Below, in pieces: positions 11,395 through 22,400 of a stretch of 64,000 nucleotides of DNA; position 1 is the first letter of the stretch, and every line of letters begins with the position of its first letter. The position numbers and the translations under genes were made by a program. Source of the stretch: Phormidium sp. FACHB-1136 (GTDB lineage: Bacteria > Cyanobacteriota > Cyanobacteriia > Phormidesmidales > Phormidesmidaceae); contig NZ_JACJRS010000003.1 in NCBI RefSeq assembly GCF_014697375.1, positions 1-64,000 of the forward strand, written 5' to 3'. The notes under the pieces are model-generated. The model did no database searches and was not told the DNA's origin. It saw only the letters and a program-made list of their open reading frames with translations.

Positions 11395-11970
11395 ATGAGG
11401 CACAGCCTAAATCGACGGTGGTTCATGGTGCCCTTGGCGGCGGTGCTGTCCTTGGTGGGTGGATTGCGCCCCTGGGCTCCCCTGGCCCAGGCCCAAGATA
11501 CCATCACCCTGAGATCCGACATCCAGGAAGCTAACACCAACACGGGCGTCATCACGGCGCGGGGCAACGTGCAAATTGACTATCCCTCCCAGCAAATTCG
11601 GGCCACCTCTGCCCAGGCCGACTACTACAGCAACGAGCAGCGCATCGTCCTCAGTGGCAATGTGTTGGTTACCCAGGAGGGCAATATCCTGCGGGCCGAA
11701 GTGGTCACCTACCTGATCGACGAAGGACGCTTTGTGGCGGCCCCCCGCCCCAGGGAACAGGTGGAAACCATTTACCAAATTCCGGCCTCCCAGGCTCCAG
11801 CCATGGCCGTTCCCGCACCCACTCCCCCCCGCGTGTCGCCCACGCCGCCCGCCGCCGTACTCGAGGTGAACCCCGTGGATCAGCGCGGCAACCGAGAGCC
11901 CACCTCCCCAGACCAGACCCCCAACCCCGGCAACTCAGACAACTCAAACAGTGAGCCCCTCCGGCCTTAG
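11395..11970 (+). CDS. lptA: LptA/OstA-like periplasmic LPS-bridge protein
   Basis: An ATG at 11365 exists, but a purine-rich ribosome site (agggggagagg) sits right before the ATG at 11395, which also begins a standard signal peptide (RRWFMVPLAAVLSLVGG, cleavage near AQA). The mature domain shows the OstA/LptA jelly-roll pattern: ITLRSDIQEANTNTGVITAR, GNVQIDYPSQQIRATSAQADYY, RIVLSGNVLVTQEGNILRAE. The last 50 residues are a Pro/Asn-rich tail without recognisable fold. LptA forms the periplasmic bridge that carries lipopolysaccharide to the outer membrane. lptB follows by 96 bases and an LptF/G permease comes next, so the three likely form one transport operon. 191 residues from this start. Confidence 0.85.
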   Translation: MRHSLNRRWFMVPLAAVLSLVGGLRPWAPLAQAQDTITLRSDIQEANTNTGVITARGNVQIDYPSQQIRATSAQADYYSNEQRIVLSGNVLVTQEGNILRAEVVTYLIDEGRFVAAPRPREQVETIYQIPASQAPAMAVPAPTPPRVSPTPPAAVLEVNPVDQRGNREPTSPDQTPNPGNSDNSNSEPLRP

Positions 11971-12066
11971 CGGGACTCCGGGGTTGAGGTCGCCCTACAC
12001 CCATGGCTAGGGGGCGTTTGATACAATCACTCCAGCGCTGTTTGCCCTTTACTTGCCCAGGCTCCC

Positions 12067-12795
12067 TTGAAAATTGTTTTGGATAACGTACAAAAAACCT
12101 ACGGGAAGCGCCAGGTGGTGAACCGGGTGAGCTTGTCCGTGGCCCAGGGGGAAATTGTCGGCCTGCTGGGGCCAAACGGGGCCGGGAAAACCACTACTTT
12201 CTACATGGCCACCGGATTAGAGCGCCCTGACCGAGGGAAAGTCTGCCTCGACCAAATTGATATTACCGACCTGCCCATGCATCAGCGGGCTCGGTTGGGG
12301 ATCGGTTACCTAGCCCAGGAGGCCAGTATTTTCCGTAACCTCTCCGTGGCCGATAACATTCGCCTGGTGCTTCAGCAAACCCGCGTGCCCGTGGAGGAAC
12401 ACGAAGATCGGTTGCACCACCTGCTGAAGGAATTTCGGCTGGAGCGGGTGGCCAACACCCTGGGTATTCAGGTTTCCGGGGGCGAGCGACGGCGGACGGA
12501 ACTGGCCCGATCCCTAGCATCGGGGACGGATGGGCCAAGGTTTCTCTTCCTCGATGAACCCTTTGCCGGGGTAGACCCCATCGCCGTGGCGGAAATTCAG
12601 GACATTGTGGCCAAACTGCGGGATCGGGACATGGGCATTCTGATTACCGACCACAATGTGCGCGAAACCCTGCGGATTATCGACCGGGCTTACATTATGA
12701 GCGACGGCCAGATTCTCGCCTCCGGCAGTGCCGACGATCTCTACCAAAATCCCCTGGTGCGGGAACATTATCTGGGCCAAGACTTTTCCCTCTAG
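12067..12795 (+). CDS. lptB: LPS export ABC transporter ATP-binding protein
   Basis: 242 residues beginning at a TTG codon. Walker A GPNGAGKTT (about residues 35-43), Q-loop YLAQEASIFRNL, a variant ABC signature SGGERRRTELARSL, Walker B FLFLDEPFAGVDP and the H-loop in ITDHNVRETL, all typical of LptB. In the inner-membrane LptB2FG complex it drives extraction of lipopolysaccharide. The gene sits between lptA and the LptF/G permease. No ATG is available near the conserved N-terminus, so the TTG start is accepted. Confidence 0.95.
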   Translation: MKIVLDNVQKTYGKRQVVNRVSLSVAQGEIVGLLGPNGAGKTTTFYMATGLERPDRGKVCLDQIDITDLPMHQRARLGIGYLAQEASIFRNLSVADNIRLVLQQTRVPVEEHEDRLHHLLKEFRLERVANTLGIQVSGGERRRTELARSLASGTDGPRFLFLDEPFAGVDPIAVAEIQDIVAKLRDRDMGILITDHNVRETLRIIDRAYIMSDGQILASGSADDLYQNPLVREHYLGQDFSL

Positions 12796-12909
12796 GGGGC
12801 CTCTGGACTAGCCCCGCCCCTTGGCCCACTCCGTATCTTTAGCTTGATTTCATTGATTGATTTCGCCGCCCGATTTTTCCCTGACGTTCTCGGTCTTGAT
12901 CTCCCTACC

Positions 12910-14085
12910 ATGGCAACGGTCTCTTCTCCCGCTCAGCGCCTATCTCGGCCTCGCCCTTGGTGGCCCAGCATCGCCGTGATGGATCGCTACATCGCCAAGG
13001 AACTCACCCTACCGTTTTTGTTTGGGGTGGGGGCATTTTCCTCCATTGGCATTTCCGTGGGGGCATTGTTTGAGCTAATTCGTCGCATCACCGAGTCGGG
13101 CCTCTCCATCACCCTGGCGGGCCAAATTTTCCTGCTCAAACTGCCGGAATTTATCGTGCTGGCCTTTCCCATGTCTACCTTGCTGGCCACCATGATGACC
13201 TACAGCCGCTTCTCCAGTGATAGCGAGTTGATTGCCCTCCAGGGGGTGGGGGTGAGCATTCGGCGGATTATTGCCCCGGCCATGGTGCTCAGCCTGCTGG
13301 TCACGGGGCTGACGTTTTTGTTCAACGAGCTGATTACCCCCGCCGCCAACTACCGAGCCGCCGTTACCCTAGAGCAGGCGTTGAACTCCGAGCGCCCTCC
13401 CTTCCAAGAGCGCAACATTTTCTACCAAGAATTTCAGCCCGCCGCCGATGACCCCGAAGCCCAGGAACTCAAGCGCCAGTTCTATGCCCGCCGCTTTGAC
13501 GGCACTACCATGCATGGCCTCACGATTCTCGATTTTTCCCAGGTGGGGCTAAACCAGGTGGTGAGTGCCGAGAGCGCCGTTTGGGATGTCAAAAATAATG
13601 TGTGGACCTTCTACAACGGCACCATCTACGTAGTTGCCCCCGATGGCTCCTTCCGTAATATTGTCACCTTTGAAACCCAGGCGTTACAACTGCCCCGCAC
13701 CCCCCTAGACCTAGCCAGCCGTACCAAAAACGACACCGAAATGAACATTGCCGAGGCTACCCAGCAGCTCGCCCTGGTGCGCCAAAGCGGCGACGAAAAG
13801 AAAATCCGTCGCTGGCAAATTCGGATTCAGCAGAAATACGCCCTGCCCTTCGTCTGCGTGGTGTTTGGGTTGGTGGGTTCCTCCATTGGGGTGCTGCCCC
13901 AGCGCACCAGCCGCGCCACCAGCTTCGGCATCAGCATCGTCATTATCTTTGGCTACTATCTGCTGTCCTTTATCACCAATGCCATGGGCGAGGTGGGTCT
14001 GGTATCTCCCTTTGCCGCCGCCTGGATTCCCACCTTCCTAGGCTTGGCCATCGGACTCTATCTGCTCCTGCGGGCCTCCCGCTGA
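12910..14085 (+). CDS. LptF/LptG family permease
   Basis: Membrane partner of LptB. The conserved N-terminus MDRYIAKELTLPFLFG begins at 12979; I start at the ATG at 12910 because it reads in frame, but 12979 is equally possible, and a TTG at 12844 would only add residues not typical of the family. Transmembrane helices are visible near the N-terminus (FLFGVGAFSSIGISVGALF, FIVLAFPMSTLLATMMT, IIAPAMVLSLLVTGLTFLF) and three at the C-terminus (PFVCVVFGLVGSSIGVL, FGISIVIIFGYYLLSF, PFAAAWIPTFLGLAIGLYL), with a large periplasmic jelly-roll domain in between. Enteric bacteria have separate LptF and LptG; only one such gene is here, as commonly seen in cyanobacteria. Confidence 0.92.
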   Translation: MATVSSPAQRLSRPRPWWPSIAVMDRYIAKELTLPFLFGVGAFSSIGISVGALFELIRRITESGLSITLAGQIFLLKLPEFIVLAFPMSTLLATMMTYSRFSSDSELIALQGVGVSIRRIIAPAMVLSLLVTGLTFLFNELITPAANYRAAVTLEQALNSERPPFQERNIFYQEFQPAADDPEAQELKRQFYARRFDGTTMHGLTILDFSQVGLNQVVSAESAVWDVKNNVWTFYNGTIYVVAPDGSFRNIVTFETQALQLPRTPLDLASRTKNDTEMNIAEATQQLALVRQSGDEKKIRRWQIRIQQKYALPFVCVVFGLVGSSIGVLPQRTSRATSFGISIVIIFGYYLLSFITNAMGEVGLVSPFAAAWIPTFLGLAIGLYLLLRASR

Positions 14086-14391
14086 GGGCCAGACTAGGGA
14101 CAGATCTAGCCTCCTGCTGGGTGACGCCTATAGGGCGTTGGGCTCACGGCAGCGCCTTCCATTGCACCGAAAAAGCGGCGGGCTAGGGTTGGGCTCTACG
14201 TAATCTTGCGTAGAATTATGGGGGTGCCTATTTCGGTAAATCCTTAGGTGATCAGTTCTGAAAAGCTAGAGAAACCCTGATTGAATTAGAAAGAGAAGCC
14301 TTTACTGTATAGGGTATAGGCCAGTTTTCCCCTCACCATATACTGGAATCATCTACGCTCCCACCCTGAGAATCCCATTGAGGACCTACTG
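14086..14391. other. intergenic, 306 bases
   Basis: Contains small inverted repeats (acgcc-tatag-ggcgt near 14125 and ctacg...cgtag near 14199) that could help end transcription of the lpt operon, and an AT-rich stretch at about 14280-14345 (with ctgtatagggtata) that may be a promoter for the next gene. No gene seen. Confidence 0.4.
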
Positions 14392-14883
14392 ATGACTCGC
14401 CCCACCATCCAATCTGCCCCCCAACCCACCCAACCCACCATTGTGGACTATGCCTTCGCTCGTATGGATCCAGAAATAGCGGCTTCCTTCAGCGAAAACC
14501 AGCGCCAAGCCCTCGCAACGGTCTTGGCCCCCCGTCGCCATGCCGTCAACCTGCGGCTTTCCTTCCCCTATGGTTTTGGGCGTGGCTATCTAGTGGTTTT
14601 GGCAGGTCAAGAACATCGCGACAGCCTCCGCCATCCTGAAACTGCACCCCATCCCCTGTGGACGCCCCTCGCCCTCGCCATTTTGTTGGGAGTCATGGGG
14701 TCTGGCATTGCTGTGTTCATGGGGCTACTCCAGGTCAACGAGAAGCAGTTGTCTAAGCTGGTGACTCCCTCGGTGGCTCCAGCGGCCATCCCCTTCAAGG
14801 CCGATGCCGAAAGCTGCCGGGAAAGCGGTCGGATCTGGCAAGATAATCACTGCCTCGACTACGACCACGACGCTACGTTTTAA
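14392..14883 (+). CDS. hypothetical membrane-anchored protein
   Basis: 163 residues. The first 90 residues are soluble and begin with a Pro/Gln/Thr-rich tail, then YAFARMDPEIAASFSENQRQALATVL, followed by a beta-like stretch (HAVNLRLSFPYGFGRGYLVVLAG). One hydrophobic helix at about residues 97-117 (TPLALAILLGVMGSGIAVFMGLL) precedes a C-terminal tail with two cysteines (ESCRESGRIWQDNHC). The layout suggests a single-pass protein whose short Cys-containing tail is outside the membrane. I do not recognise the family; cyanobacterial proteins with a small N-terminal DNA-independent domain and one helix of this kind are common and uncharacterised. Confidence 0.6.
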   Translation: MTRPTIQSAPQPTQPTIVDYAFARMDPEIAASFSENQRQALATVLAPRRHAVNLRLSFPYGFGRGYLVVLAGQEHRDSLRHPETAPHPLWTPLALAILLGVMGSGIAVFMGLLQVNEKQLSKLVTPSVAPAAIPFKADAESCRESGRIWQDNHCLDYDHDATF

Positions 14884-15289
14884 TTGGATCAGTTGAATGT
14901 GCTGTGCTAGCCTGTCATCGTGAAACCCCGTCATCGCGAAGGCTTAGAGTATGCCCACTAACGCGATGGACAACTAATCCAGCCGGGGAATCACTGAGTA
15001 ATAATACTGCTGAGTCGATAATTACTCCATTTCTGAAACCCTTTGATAGCAAGGTTTTCATCTCTTGACTCAGACGATTCACAAGAACAAATAAACGTCA
15101 ACCTGCGGAATGTCGGTTCTAGTTATTGATCAAGCCGCTAGGGCAAGCTTCGTCTGAGATTCAGTCTGTTTTAGCGGCACGCGAACAAACTGAGCTAGAA
15201 GCAAATCTAAGTTCAGAGGTCGTTGCACGTCTTCAAACACGAATCCAAACGGGAGCGTGAACTGGCCCGATTGCAAAGCCACCCTGGCA
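14884..15289. other. intergenic with a possible gene remnant
   Basis: Mostly non-coding. One forward frame, 15126-15260 starting at TTG, gives 44 residues with a natural-looking amphipathic helix (SEIQSVLAAREQTELEANLS). It has no ATG and no clear ribosome site, so a decayed C-terminal piece of a larger gene is more likely than an intact gene. Confidence 0.35.
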
Positions 15290-16675
15290 CTACTCCCACA
15301 CATTGCCTCGTAGGCCATCGGGAGGGGTAATGCCGTAGCGGCGCAGCAGGGTGGGCAGCACGTCGTAGAGTTGTGCGCTTTCCATCACCCGACCGTTTTG
15401 GGGCTGGGCGGGGTCGTGGAAAATGGCGAGGCCGAAGGGGGCGTGGTTGGCGTCGTCGGGGCCAGTGTCGTTTTCTACGGCGTAGAGGCTGTTGAGGCCC
15501 ACGCTGCCGACGGAACGCCAAGCTAGATCGTCGAAGTACACAATCAAATCAGGAGCCCGTCCGCGTACCTTTTGGTAGATGTCCTGGGGTTTGAAGACCT
15601 TGATGGGCAGGGGATTACCGCTGGGGTCGGTCAGGGTTTTGAGCTTTTCGGTGAGTTCCTGGCGCAGGGCGTCGTAGTCGGCCATGGCCACGGTGCCCTC
15701 GGGTTCGCGGCCCTTAACGTTGAAGAAAATGCGGGCATAGTAGCCCCCGGCTCCCCACACCTGGGTTTGGCCCCAATCCACCGCCGCCTGGTCGAGGGGG
15801 ATCACCTGGTCGGGGGATTCTTTTAGGGTGAGGTAGCCTTGGGCGATCAGCCATTCGTTGATGCAAATGCCGCCCATCAAGGGTTGCGCCCCGTGGTCGG
15901 ACACCACCAATACCGCAGTCTCGTCGTCGCAATGGGTCAGCAACTCGCCCACCCGTTTGTCCACATGGACGTAGTAGTCGTGGATGGCGGTGGCAAAGGG
16001 GGAATCGGCCTCGTACTGGGGATGGCGCGGATCCATCGGTTTCCAAAAGGCGTGGTGCAGACGGTCTACGCCCATATCCACCAGCATCAGGAAGTCGGGC
16101 TGATCCCGGTTGATCAGTTTCTCAGCCAGCGTAAAGCGCTGGTCGCACAGGCTGTAGAGGTTTCCTAAGATGCGGTCTTTTTCGTCGGAGCGAAAGTTGG
16201 GCACATCCATCATGAAGTCTGGCATCCAGGCTTTAATCTGGTCGCCCAGTTCCGGCGGATAGGTGAAGGGCACTTCCGTGCTAGGGGTGAGAAAGCAAGA
16301 CAGCAGGGAACCGTTGACGGCGTAGGGGGGCGAAGTTCCCGGCACACTCAGCACCGCCACCGACCAGCCTGCCTCTCCCAAAATGTCCCACAGACGGGGA
16401 AACTTCACGGCCCGCCCGTCAGAAATCGCCATGGAGTGATAGTCCCGATCCCGCCGATTGCGAAAACCGTAGATGCCCAGTTCTCCGGGATCGCGCCCCG
16501 TCATCATACAGCTCCAGGCGGGTACGGTGATGGCAGGAATGCTGCTCTCCATGCGGCCATACATGCCCTGGGCCATCAGCCGACTCAGGTTCGGCAAATC
16601 CTCCCGCCACTGCTCGAACACCAGAGACGGCTCCATGCAGTCGAGGCCAATAATAATCAGGCGGGGCGTAGGCAT
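15290..16675 (-). CDS. alkaline phosphatase superfamily phosphodiesterase
   Basis: From the ATG at 16675 the product begins MPTPRLIIIGLDCMEPSL and has 461 residues; the upstream in-frame codons are not conserved-looking. Motifs of the type I phosphodiesterase/nucleotide pyrophosphatase group are in order: metal site IIGLDC, nucleophile region ITVPAWSCMMTGRDPGELGIYGF, MLVDMGVDRLHHAFWK (Asp/His pair), VLVVSDHGAQPLMGG and a C-terminal HAPFGLAIF/YDVLPTLL. No signal peptide, so probably cytoplasmic. Members cleave nucleotide pyrophosphates or phosphodiesters; the substrate is unknown. The gene for the MPBQ/MSBQ methyltransferase lies upstream on the same strand with 95 bases between, so they may be co-transcribed. 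Confidence 0.88.
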   Translation of the reverse strand: MPTPRLIIIGLDCMEPSLVFEQWREDLPNLSRLMAQGMYGRMESSIPAITVPAWSCMMTGRDPGELGIYGFRNRRDRDYHSMAISDGRAVKFPRLWDILGEAGWSVAVLSVPGTSPPYAVNGSLLSCFLTPSTEVPFTYPPELGDQIKAWMPDFMMDVPNFRSDEKDRILGNLYSLCDQRFTLAEKLINRDQPDFLMLVDMGVDRLHHAFWKPMDPRHPQYEADSPFATAIHDYYVHVDKRVGELLTHCDDETAVLVVSDHGAQPLMGGICINEWLIAQGYLTLKESPDQVIPLDQAAVDWGQTQVWGAGGYYARIFFNVKGREPEGTVAMADYDALRQELTEKLKTLTDPSGNPLPIKVFKPQDIYQKVRGRAPDLIVYFDDLAWRSVGSVGLNSLYAVENDTGPDDANHAPFGLAIFHDPAQPQNGRVMESAQLYDVLPTLLRRYGITPPDGLRGNVWE

Positions 16676-16770
16676 GGCAAAGCTTTTAGGACACATCCTG
16701 GACGCTTCCATTGTACGGGCGCATCTGTGCGGACGCACAACCCTATCCCCGACTCCCGATGCCCGACTCC

Positions 16771-17706
16771 CTAACCCCGCACCGCACGAAACATGCCAAA
16801 CCGACACAGCCCTGCCCCAAAGGCCAACCGCATCAGCAGAATGGTGGGCACTTCGCGTAGGGATTTGATGAAGCCGGAGAAGCCGAATTTAATTAATCCC
16901 TTGGGCCGCACGATGCCCTGCCAGATGGAATCGAGCCAGGAGGGCAGGGTTTCCTTCGACCAGTCAGCGGTGGTGACGGTGCCATCAACGAGGCCCGTGG
17001 CTTCTAGGTGTTCGGAGAAGCCTTCGATGCTGGCGAACTGAGGGTGTGCCCATTGATCTAGCAATTGCCGCATGACGGGCTTTTCCCAGGTATTCAGGGG
17101 CTTTCTACGGTCGTCCCGCTGGTTCCAATCGGCCACGACGAGAAGGCCACCGGGCTTCAGCACCCGCATCAGTTCTTTGGCAAAGATGGCCTTATCGGGC
17201 ATGTGGGGGCCAGCCTCCACCGACCACACCACATCAAAGCTAGCGTCGGGGAAGGAGAGATTCATGGCGTCATCCACCTGGAACTGGGCGGTGACTCCGG
17301 CGGGGGTGAGTTCCGTGGCCCGCTGCACCTGCTGGGGGCTGATAGTGACGCCTGTGACCGCAAAGCCATAGTCCCGGGCCAGAATTCGGGCGCTGCCGCC
17401 AATGCCGCAACCCACATCCAGCACCGTCGTCCCGGCGGGCAAGCGATCCAACCCGCCCCAGCGCACCATTTCGTGGACAAAATCCGCCTTGGCGGCCAAA
17501 AACGGCTTGCGACGCGGCGGCGACCCGTAGTGCCCTAGGTGAATATGTTCGCCCCAGTAAAATTCGAGGATGCCGTCCTGGGTCCATTGGTCGTAGGCAT
17601 TGGCTACGGAATTAGACGACTGGTAGCGGCGGGCAGTGAAGAAATAAACTACTAAGCCTAGCCCCAGCAGCCCCACGAGAAGCCCCAGAATCGACAGAAA
17701 TCCCAT
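16771..17706 (-). CDS. MPBQ/MSBQ methyltransferase (tocopherol and plastoquinone pathway)
   Basis: Methylates 2-methyl-6-phytyl- and 2-methyl-6-solanyl-benzoquinol with S-adenosylmethionine, a step to tocopherols and plastoquinone. 311 residues from ATG 17706. An N-terminal membrane helix (LSILGLLVGLLGLGLVVYFF) is followed by the signature stretch ANAYDQWTQDGILEFYWGEH, then the SAM-binding motif VLDVGCGIGGSARILA, the motif-II region FDVVWSVEAGPHMPDK and a post-motif LLVVADWNQRDDR. The whole protein reads very like Synechocystis Sll0418, including the long C-terminal part ending REVPTILLMRLAFGAGLCRFGMF. A gamma-tocopherol methyltransferase is the nearest alternative but usually lacks the N-terminal helix. 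Works in the same pathway as the cyclase gene at 18961. Confidence 0.92.
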   Translation of the reverse strand: MGFLSILGLLVGLLGLGLVVYFFTARRYQSSNSVANAYDQWTQDGILEFYWGEHIHLGHYGSPPRRKPFLAAKADFVHEMVRWGGLDRLPAGTTVLDVGCGIGGSARILARDYGFAVTGVTISPQQVQRATELTPAGVTAQFQVDDAMNLSFPDASFDVVWSVEAGPHMPDKAIFAKELMRVLKPGGLLVVADWNQRDDRRKPLNTWEKPVMRQLLDQWAHPQFASIEGFSEHLEATGLVDGTVTTADWSKETLPSWLDSIWQGIVRPKGLIKFGFSGFIKSLREVPTILLMRLAFGAGLCRFGMFRAVRG

Positions 17707-17783
17707 ACTAGAAATGTTTCCAACACTTAACAATCTTGCCTTTCATTGTGGCAAGGTTGGGGGATCGGCGCAACGATGCGGGG

Positions 17784-17963
17784 CTAGGGCTGGGACGGAG
17801 CCGACACCCAAAGGCACAATTCCGCCGGGGGCGCGGAGGACGGGGCCAATCCGTGGGCGGGAATCTGAGCATGGGCGACACCGTTCAGCAAGACGGTATT
17901 CAGCAGCACGGCCAAACCGCCCGATACGGCCATTAACCCAAGCCACTCGACGTAATCTCTCAT
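17784..17963 (-). CDS. small putative secreted protein
   Basis: 59 codons from ATG 17963 (a TTG start at 17975 would add four). The N-terminal half is a plausible signal peptide or membrane helix (YVEWLGLMAVSGGLAVLLNTVLL) ending in AHAQ, a good signal-peptidase site; the remaining 25 residues are Pro/Ala/Ser-rich. It lies 77 bases upstream of the methyltransferase gene on the same strand. I recognise no family; the frame could also be chance in GC-rich DNA. Confidence 0.35.
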   Translation of the reverse strand: MRDYVEWLGLMAVSGGLAVLLNTVLLNGVAHAQIPAHGLAPSSAPPAELCLWVSAPSQP

Positions 17964-17975
17964 GCGCGTGTTCAA

Positions 17976-18410
17976 CCTAACTAATGTCTAGGGGGCAGGG
18001 CATTGGCCCAGGGGTTACATGTTTGGGAAAGCCCCCCGTCAAACCCATACCATCATAGGACGGTGCTGGCCGTTGCGACCTGTCTTTGTGCCCGCTGAAG
18101 CGACTGTCTAGGGGAACAACGCCCAAAAAAATCCCCCAGTAAACCACCGGGGAATCCCATCAGGAGACGCCTATCTGACGCGTAAGCTCAAAGGCTAAGC
18201 CGCCCTTTCAACGTTTCACCGTAGCTTAACGAAAGACGTGAGCTTAGGACTAAAAAGACCGTGGTTTTACGGAAATGACACAATGGTCTTTAAAGTTTGT
18301 AAAGCCGTAGGTGAGGATGGCTAAGAACGCACTGTTTTAGGGCCAACCGTTGCCCTAACGCGGTGCCAGGAAGCCTGCCTAGGCCACCCTAGGAGTAGCC
18401 TAAAACGAAC
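17976..18410. other. intergenic, no gene seen
   Basis: About 430 bases without a plausible reading frame. A C-rich left part and a purine/AT-rich right part (18180-18330) are visible. A small RNA is conceivable, but I see no family motif. Confidence 0.4.
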
Positions 18411-18436
18411 AAAGGCGCAGTCTGAGCTGCGCCTTT
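18411..18436 (-). terminator. hairpin terminator behind the DUF2949 gene
   Basis: Perfect 10-base inverted repeat AAAGGCGCAG / CTGCGCCTTT with a six-base loop, 30 bases past the stop codon of the reverse-strand DUF2949 gene. The outer A/T pairs give the transcript a short U-run. Confidence 0.8.
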
Positions 18437-18466
18437 GACCATCGGCCTAGAACGGCTAGGCGGACA

Positions 18467-18658
18467 TCAGGCGGCTTCCATCCAGTCATAGATTTGCTCA
18501 AGTTGCTCTAGGGTAACTAAACCGTATTGCCATAGGATCATCGGCAGTGGCCCTGGATCCTGTTCACTGTGCTTGAGGGCTACCTGCAACGAAGCCGTTG
18601 AAATGGCTAAATCATCTTGCAGGAATTGCAGCAAGTTTGGGGTCGTATTAACCGTCAT
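18467..18658 (-). CDS. DUF2949 protein
   Basis: 63 residues. The start is set by a very strong ribosome site AAGGAGGTGA (18664-18673) five bases before ATG 18658; the longer in-frame extension to 18721 is discarded. The sequence (LLQFLQDDLAIS, then EQDPGPLPMILWQYGLVTLEQLEQIYDWME) matches the small cyanobacterial DUF2949 family as I know it. All alpha-helical, no signal peptide; function unknown. It has its own terminator and looks like a well expressed single-gene unit. Confidence 0.88.
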   Translation of the reverse strand: MTVNTTPNLLQFLQDDLAISTASLQVALKHSEQDPGPLPMILWQYGLVTLEQLEQIYDWMEAA

Positions 18659-18960
18659 TTTTATCACCTCCTTAGTTGAATCACGATAGGGTGGCAGGAT
18701 GTTGCCCACGATTGTACACAAGGATGCCCACTTGGCAACATCAATTTTTGATTAGGGTAGCGAATGTTTGATGTCCCGCCCACTTTTTGGGAAAGATTAC
18801 GCCCATAGACATAGAAATGGGCGGTTGGAGGGCAGGGCAACCTTCGTTCTCAGGGGCTTCGCCTCAATGTAGATCACCGCGATCCCCATTGTCCTGGTTA
18901 GATCAACGGGTTAACCCGCCTTTGGCATGGGGAATATCCCCCCTTCTTGCCCCAACCGCC

Positions 18961-20975
<2,015 letters not shown>

Positions 20976-21002
20976 GCCAATGGCCCGATCACGTTGCCTG
21001 TT

Positions 21003-21458
21003 TTATCCTACGGTTTCTATACTACGGTGGTCGAGAAACGAGAGCAAAATTTCTTGGTGAGGACGCCCTATCGGACGCACCTGCCCCGCCCGTTCCGAAT
21101 AGCGCTGGCCCTGGCGAATCTCCTCCACCGTCCACAGGCCCAAATCCCAGCCCTCCATCAGATCCAGGGAGTCCACCGCCACGGACAACGGCCCATAGAA
21201 TACATGGCGCACCACATAATCCATCTCCATCCGCTGAAACAGATCGAGATCGGAGGGAGTGTAGCCAATTTCCTCCAGTAGCTCTCGCCGCATGGCCGTG
21301 GGCGGGTCTTCCCCTGGTTCGATATGGCCGCCAAAAAAGCCCCAGTGCCCAGGATAGAGAATGCCGGGAATGTCATCCCGCAGTTGCAGCAAAAAGCGAT
21401 CCCCTTGGTACAGAATGGCCACCGCCACTTCAGGTTTTTCTGCCGTTTGGTCTGTCAT
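21003..21458 (-). CDS. Nudix hydrolase
   Basis: 151 residues. Complete Nudix box GHIEPGEDPPTAMRRELLEEIG around residues 44-66 (GX5EX7REUXEEXGU). The upstream strand ILYQGDRFLLQLRDD and PGHWGFFGG are as in small MutT-like enzymes that hydrolyse nucleoside diphosphates linked to another group. Cytoplasmic; substrate unknown. It lies 28 bases upstream of the YgjP-type gene on the same strand, so it may begin a Nudix - metallopeptidase - cyclase operon. Confidence 0.92.
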   Translation of the reverse strand: MTDQTAEKPEVAVAILYQGDRFLLQLRDDIPGILYPGHWGFFGGHIEPGEDPPTAMRRELLEEIGYTPSDLDLFQRMEMDYVVRHVFYGPLSVAVDSLDLMEGWDLGLWTVEEIRQGQRYSERAGQVRPIGRPHQEILLSFLDHRSIETVG

Positions 21459-21821
21459 GGCCGTCTGCTACAGATACTGGGCTGCTGGGCTGCTGGGCCA
21501 GAGATAGGGCGAGACCATCGCCACCACCTACTCCCAAAGACGAGCCCTCTGAGTTATACCAAGTTGGCCCAGGAACGGCAAACCCTGAATCCCTTGCGCC
21601 CGTCTCACGATTGAACGCCAGCCAAATCCATGCTCCTGGCCCAAGATCCAATCATACTAAATCCGGCTTGTTGGCCCCCGGTATCAGCGGGCGAGGAGAC
21701 CTCACCCCTAGGGTTTGCTGGGCTGGGAATCGGGGTTATCCGTTATCCAATTAGGATTTGTATGAGTCGTCGATCCGCTTTGATCGTTAGCCGGGCTAGA
21801 TAGTCAAGACCCTGGTGAAAG
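21459..21821. other. intergenic with dispersed repeat copy
   Basis: No gene. There is a short tandem run of gggctgct near 21480-21496, and at 21656-21713 a copy of the AAATCCGGCTT...GGGCGAGGAGACCT repeat described in its own entries. Confidence 0.6.
21656..21713. repeat. dispersed repeat, GGCGAGGAGACCT type, copy 1
   Basis: Reads actaaatccggcttgttggc, then cccccggtatcagcgggcga and ggagacctcacccctaggg. The core is an imperfect palindrome GGGCGAGG.AGA.CCTCACCC. Related copies are at about 27300, 40160, 41971 and 43987. Confidence 0.65.
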
Positions 21822-22400
21822 TTACGATAACTCCAGCCTTTTTAGATCGGGCATGAACTGCCGAAAAGCTACGCCTCGGTGGCTGTGGATCGCTTTTTCG
21901 GTGGGGGAGAGTTCCGCAAAGGATCGCCCCAGTTCCGGCACATAAAAAATCGGGTCATAGCCAAAGCCGCCATCGCCCTTGGGATCGGTGAGAATTTCGC
22001 CCCGGCAGATGCCTAGGGTTTCTAGGGCAATTGTGCCATTGGGACGGGCCAGGGCCAGGGCACAGACAAATTGCGCTCCCCGGTTGGGCTGTCCTTCCAG
22101 TTCCCGCAGCACTCGTTCAATCCGGGCCTGGTCGGTATCGGCATAGCGGGCGGAATATAGGCCAGGGGCACCGTCTAGGGCATCCACCTCTAGGCCAGAA
22201 TCATCGGCGATGGCCCATTGTCCCAACGCCTTAGCCACCTCTGAGGCTTTCAGTCGGGCATTTTCCAGAAACGTTATCCCTGTTTCGTCAACCTCTAATG
22301 CATCGGGCTTAAGCTGCAAATCCCAGGCCAGATCGCCTAGGTAGGCTTGCATTTCCTTTAATTTACCGGGATTTCCGGTGGCAACAACAACGGTAGGCAT
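21822..22400 (-). CDS. rdgB: RdgB/HAM1 non-canonical purine NTP pyrophosphatase
   Basis: Cleans the nucleotide pool by converting ITP, dITP and XTP to the monophosphates. 192 residues, the normal length. N-terminal VVVATGNPGKLKEMQAYL (substrate-binding SxNxxK-like motif, here TGNPGK), DETGITFLENARLKA, WAIADDSGLEVDAL, PGLYSARYA and the C-terminal GFGYDPIFYVPE and KAIHSHRGVAFR are all family blocks. Single gene. Confidence 0.95.
   Translation of the reverse strand: MPTVVVATGNPGKLKEMQAYLGDLAWDLQLKPDALEVDETGITFLENARLKASEVAKALGQWAIADDSGLEVDALDGAPGLYSARYADTDQARIERVLRELEGQPNRGAQFVCALALARPNGTIALETLGICRGEILTDPKGDGGFGYDPIFYVPELGRSFAELSPTEKAIHSHRGVAFRQFMPDLKRLELS

Noticed and set aside
18120-18330. Possible small RNA gene in the long gap
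   Set aside because: No stable long stem, promoter or known RNA motif could be seen by eye.
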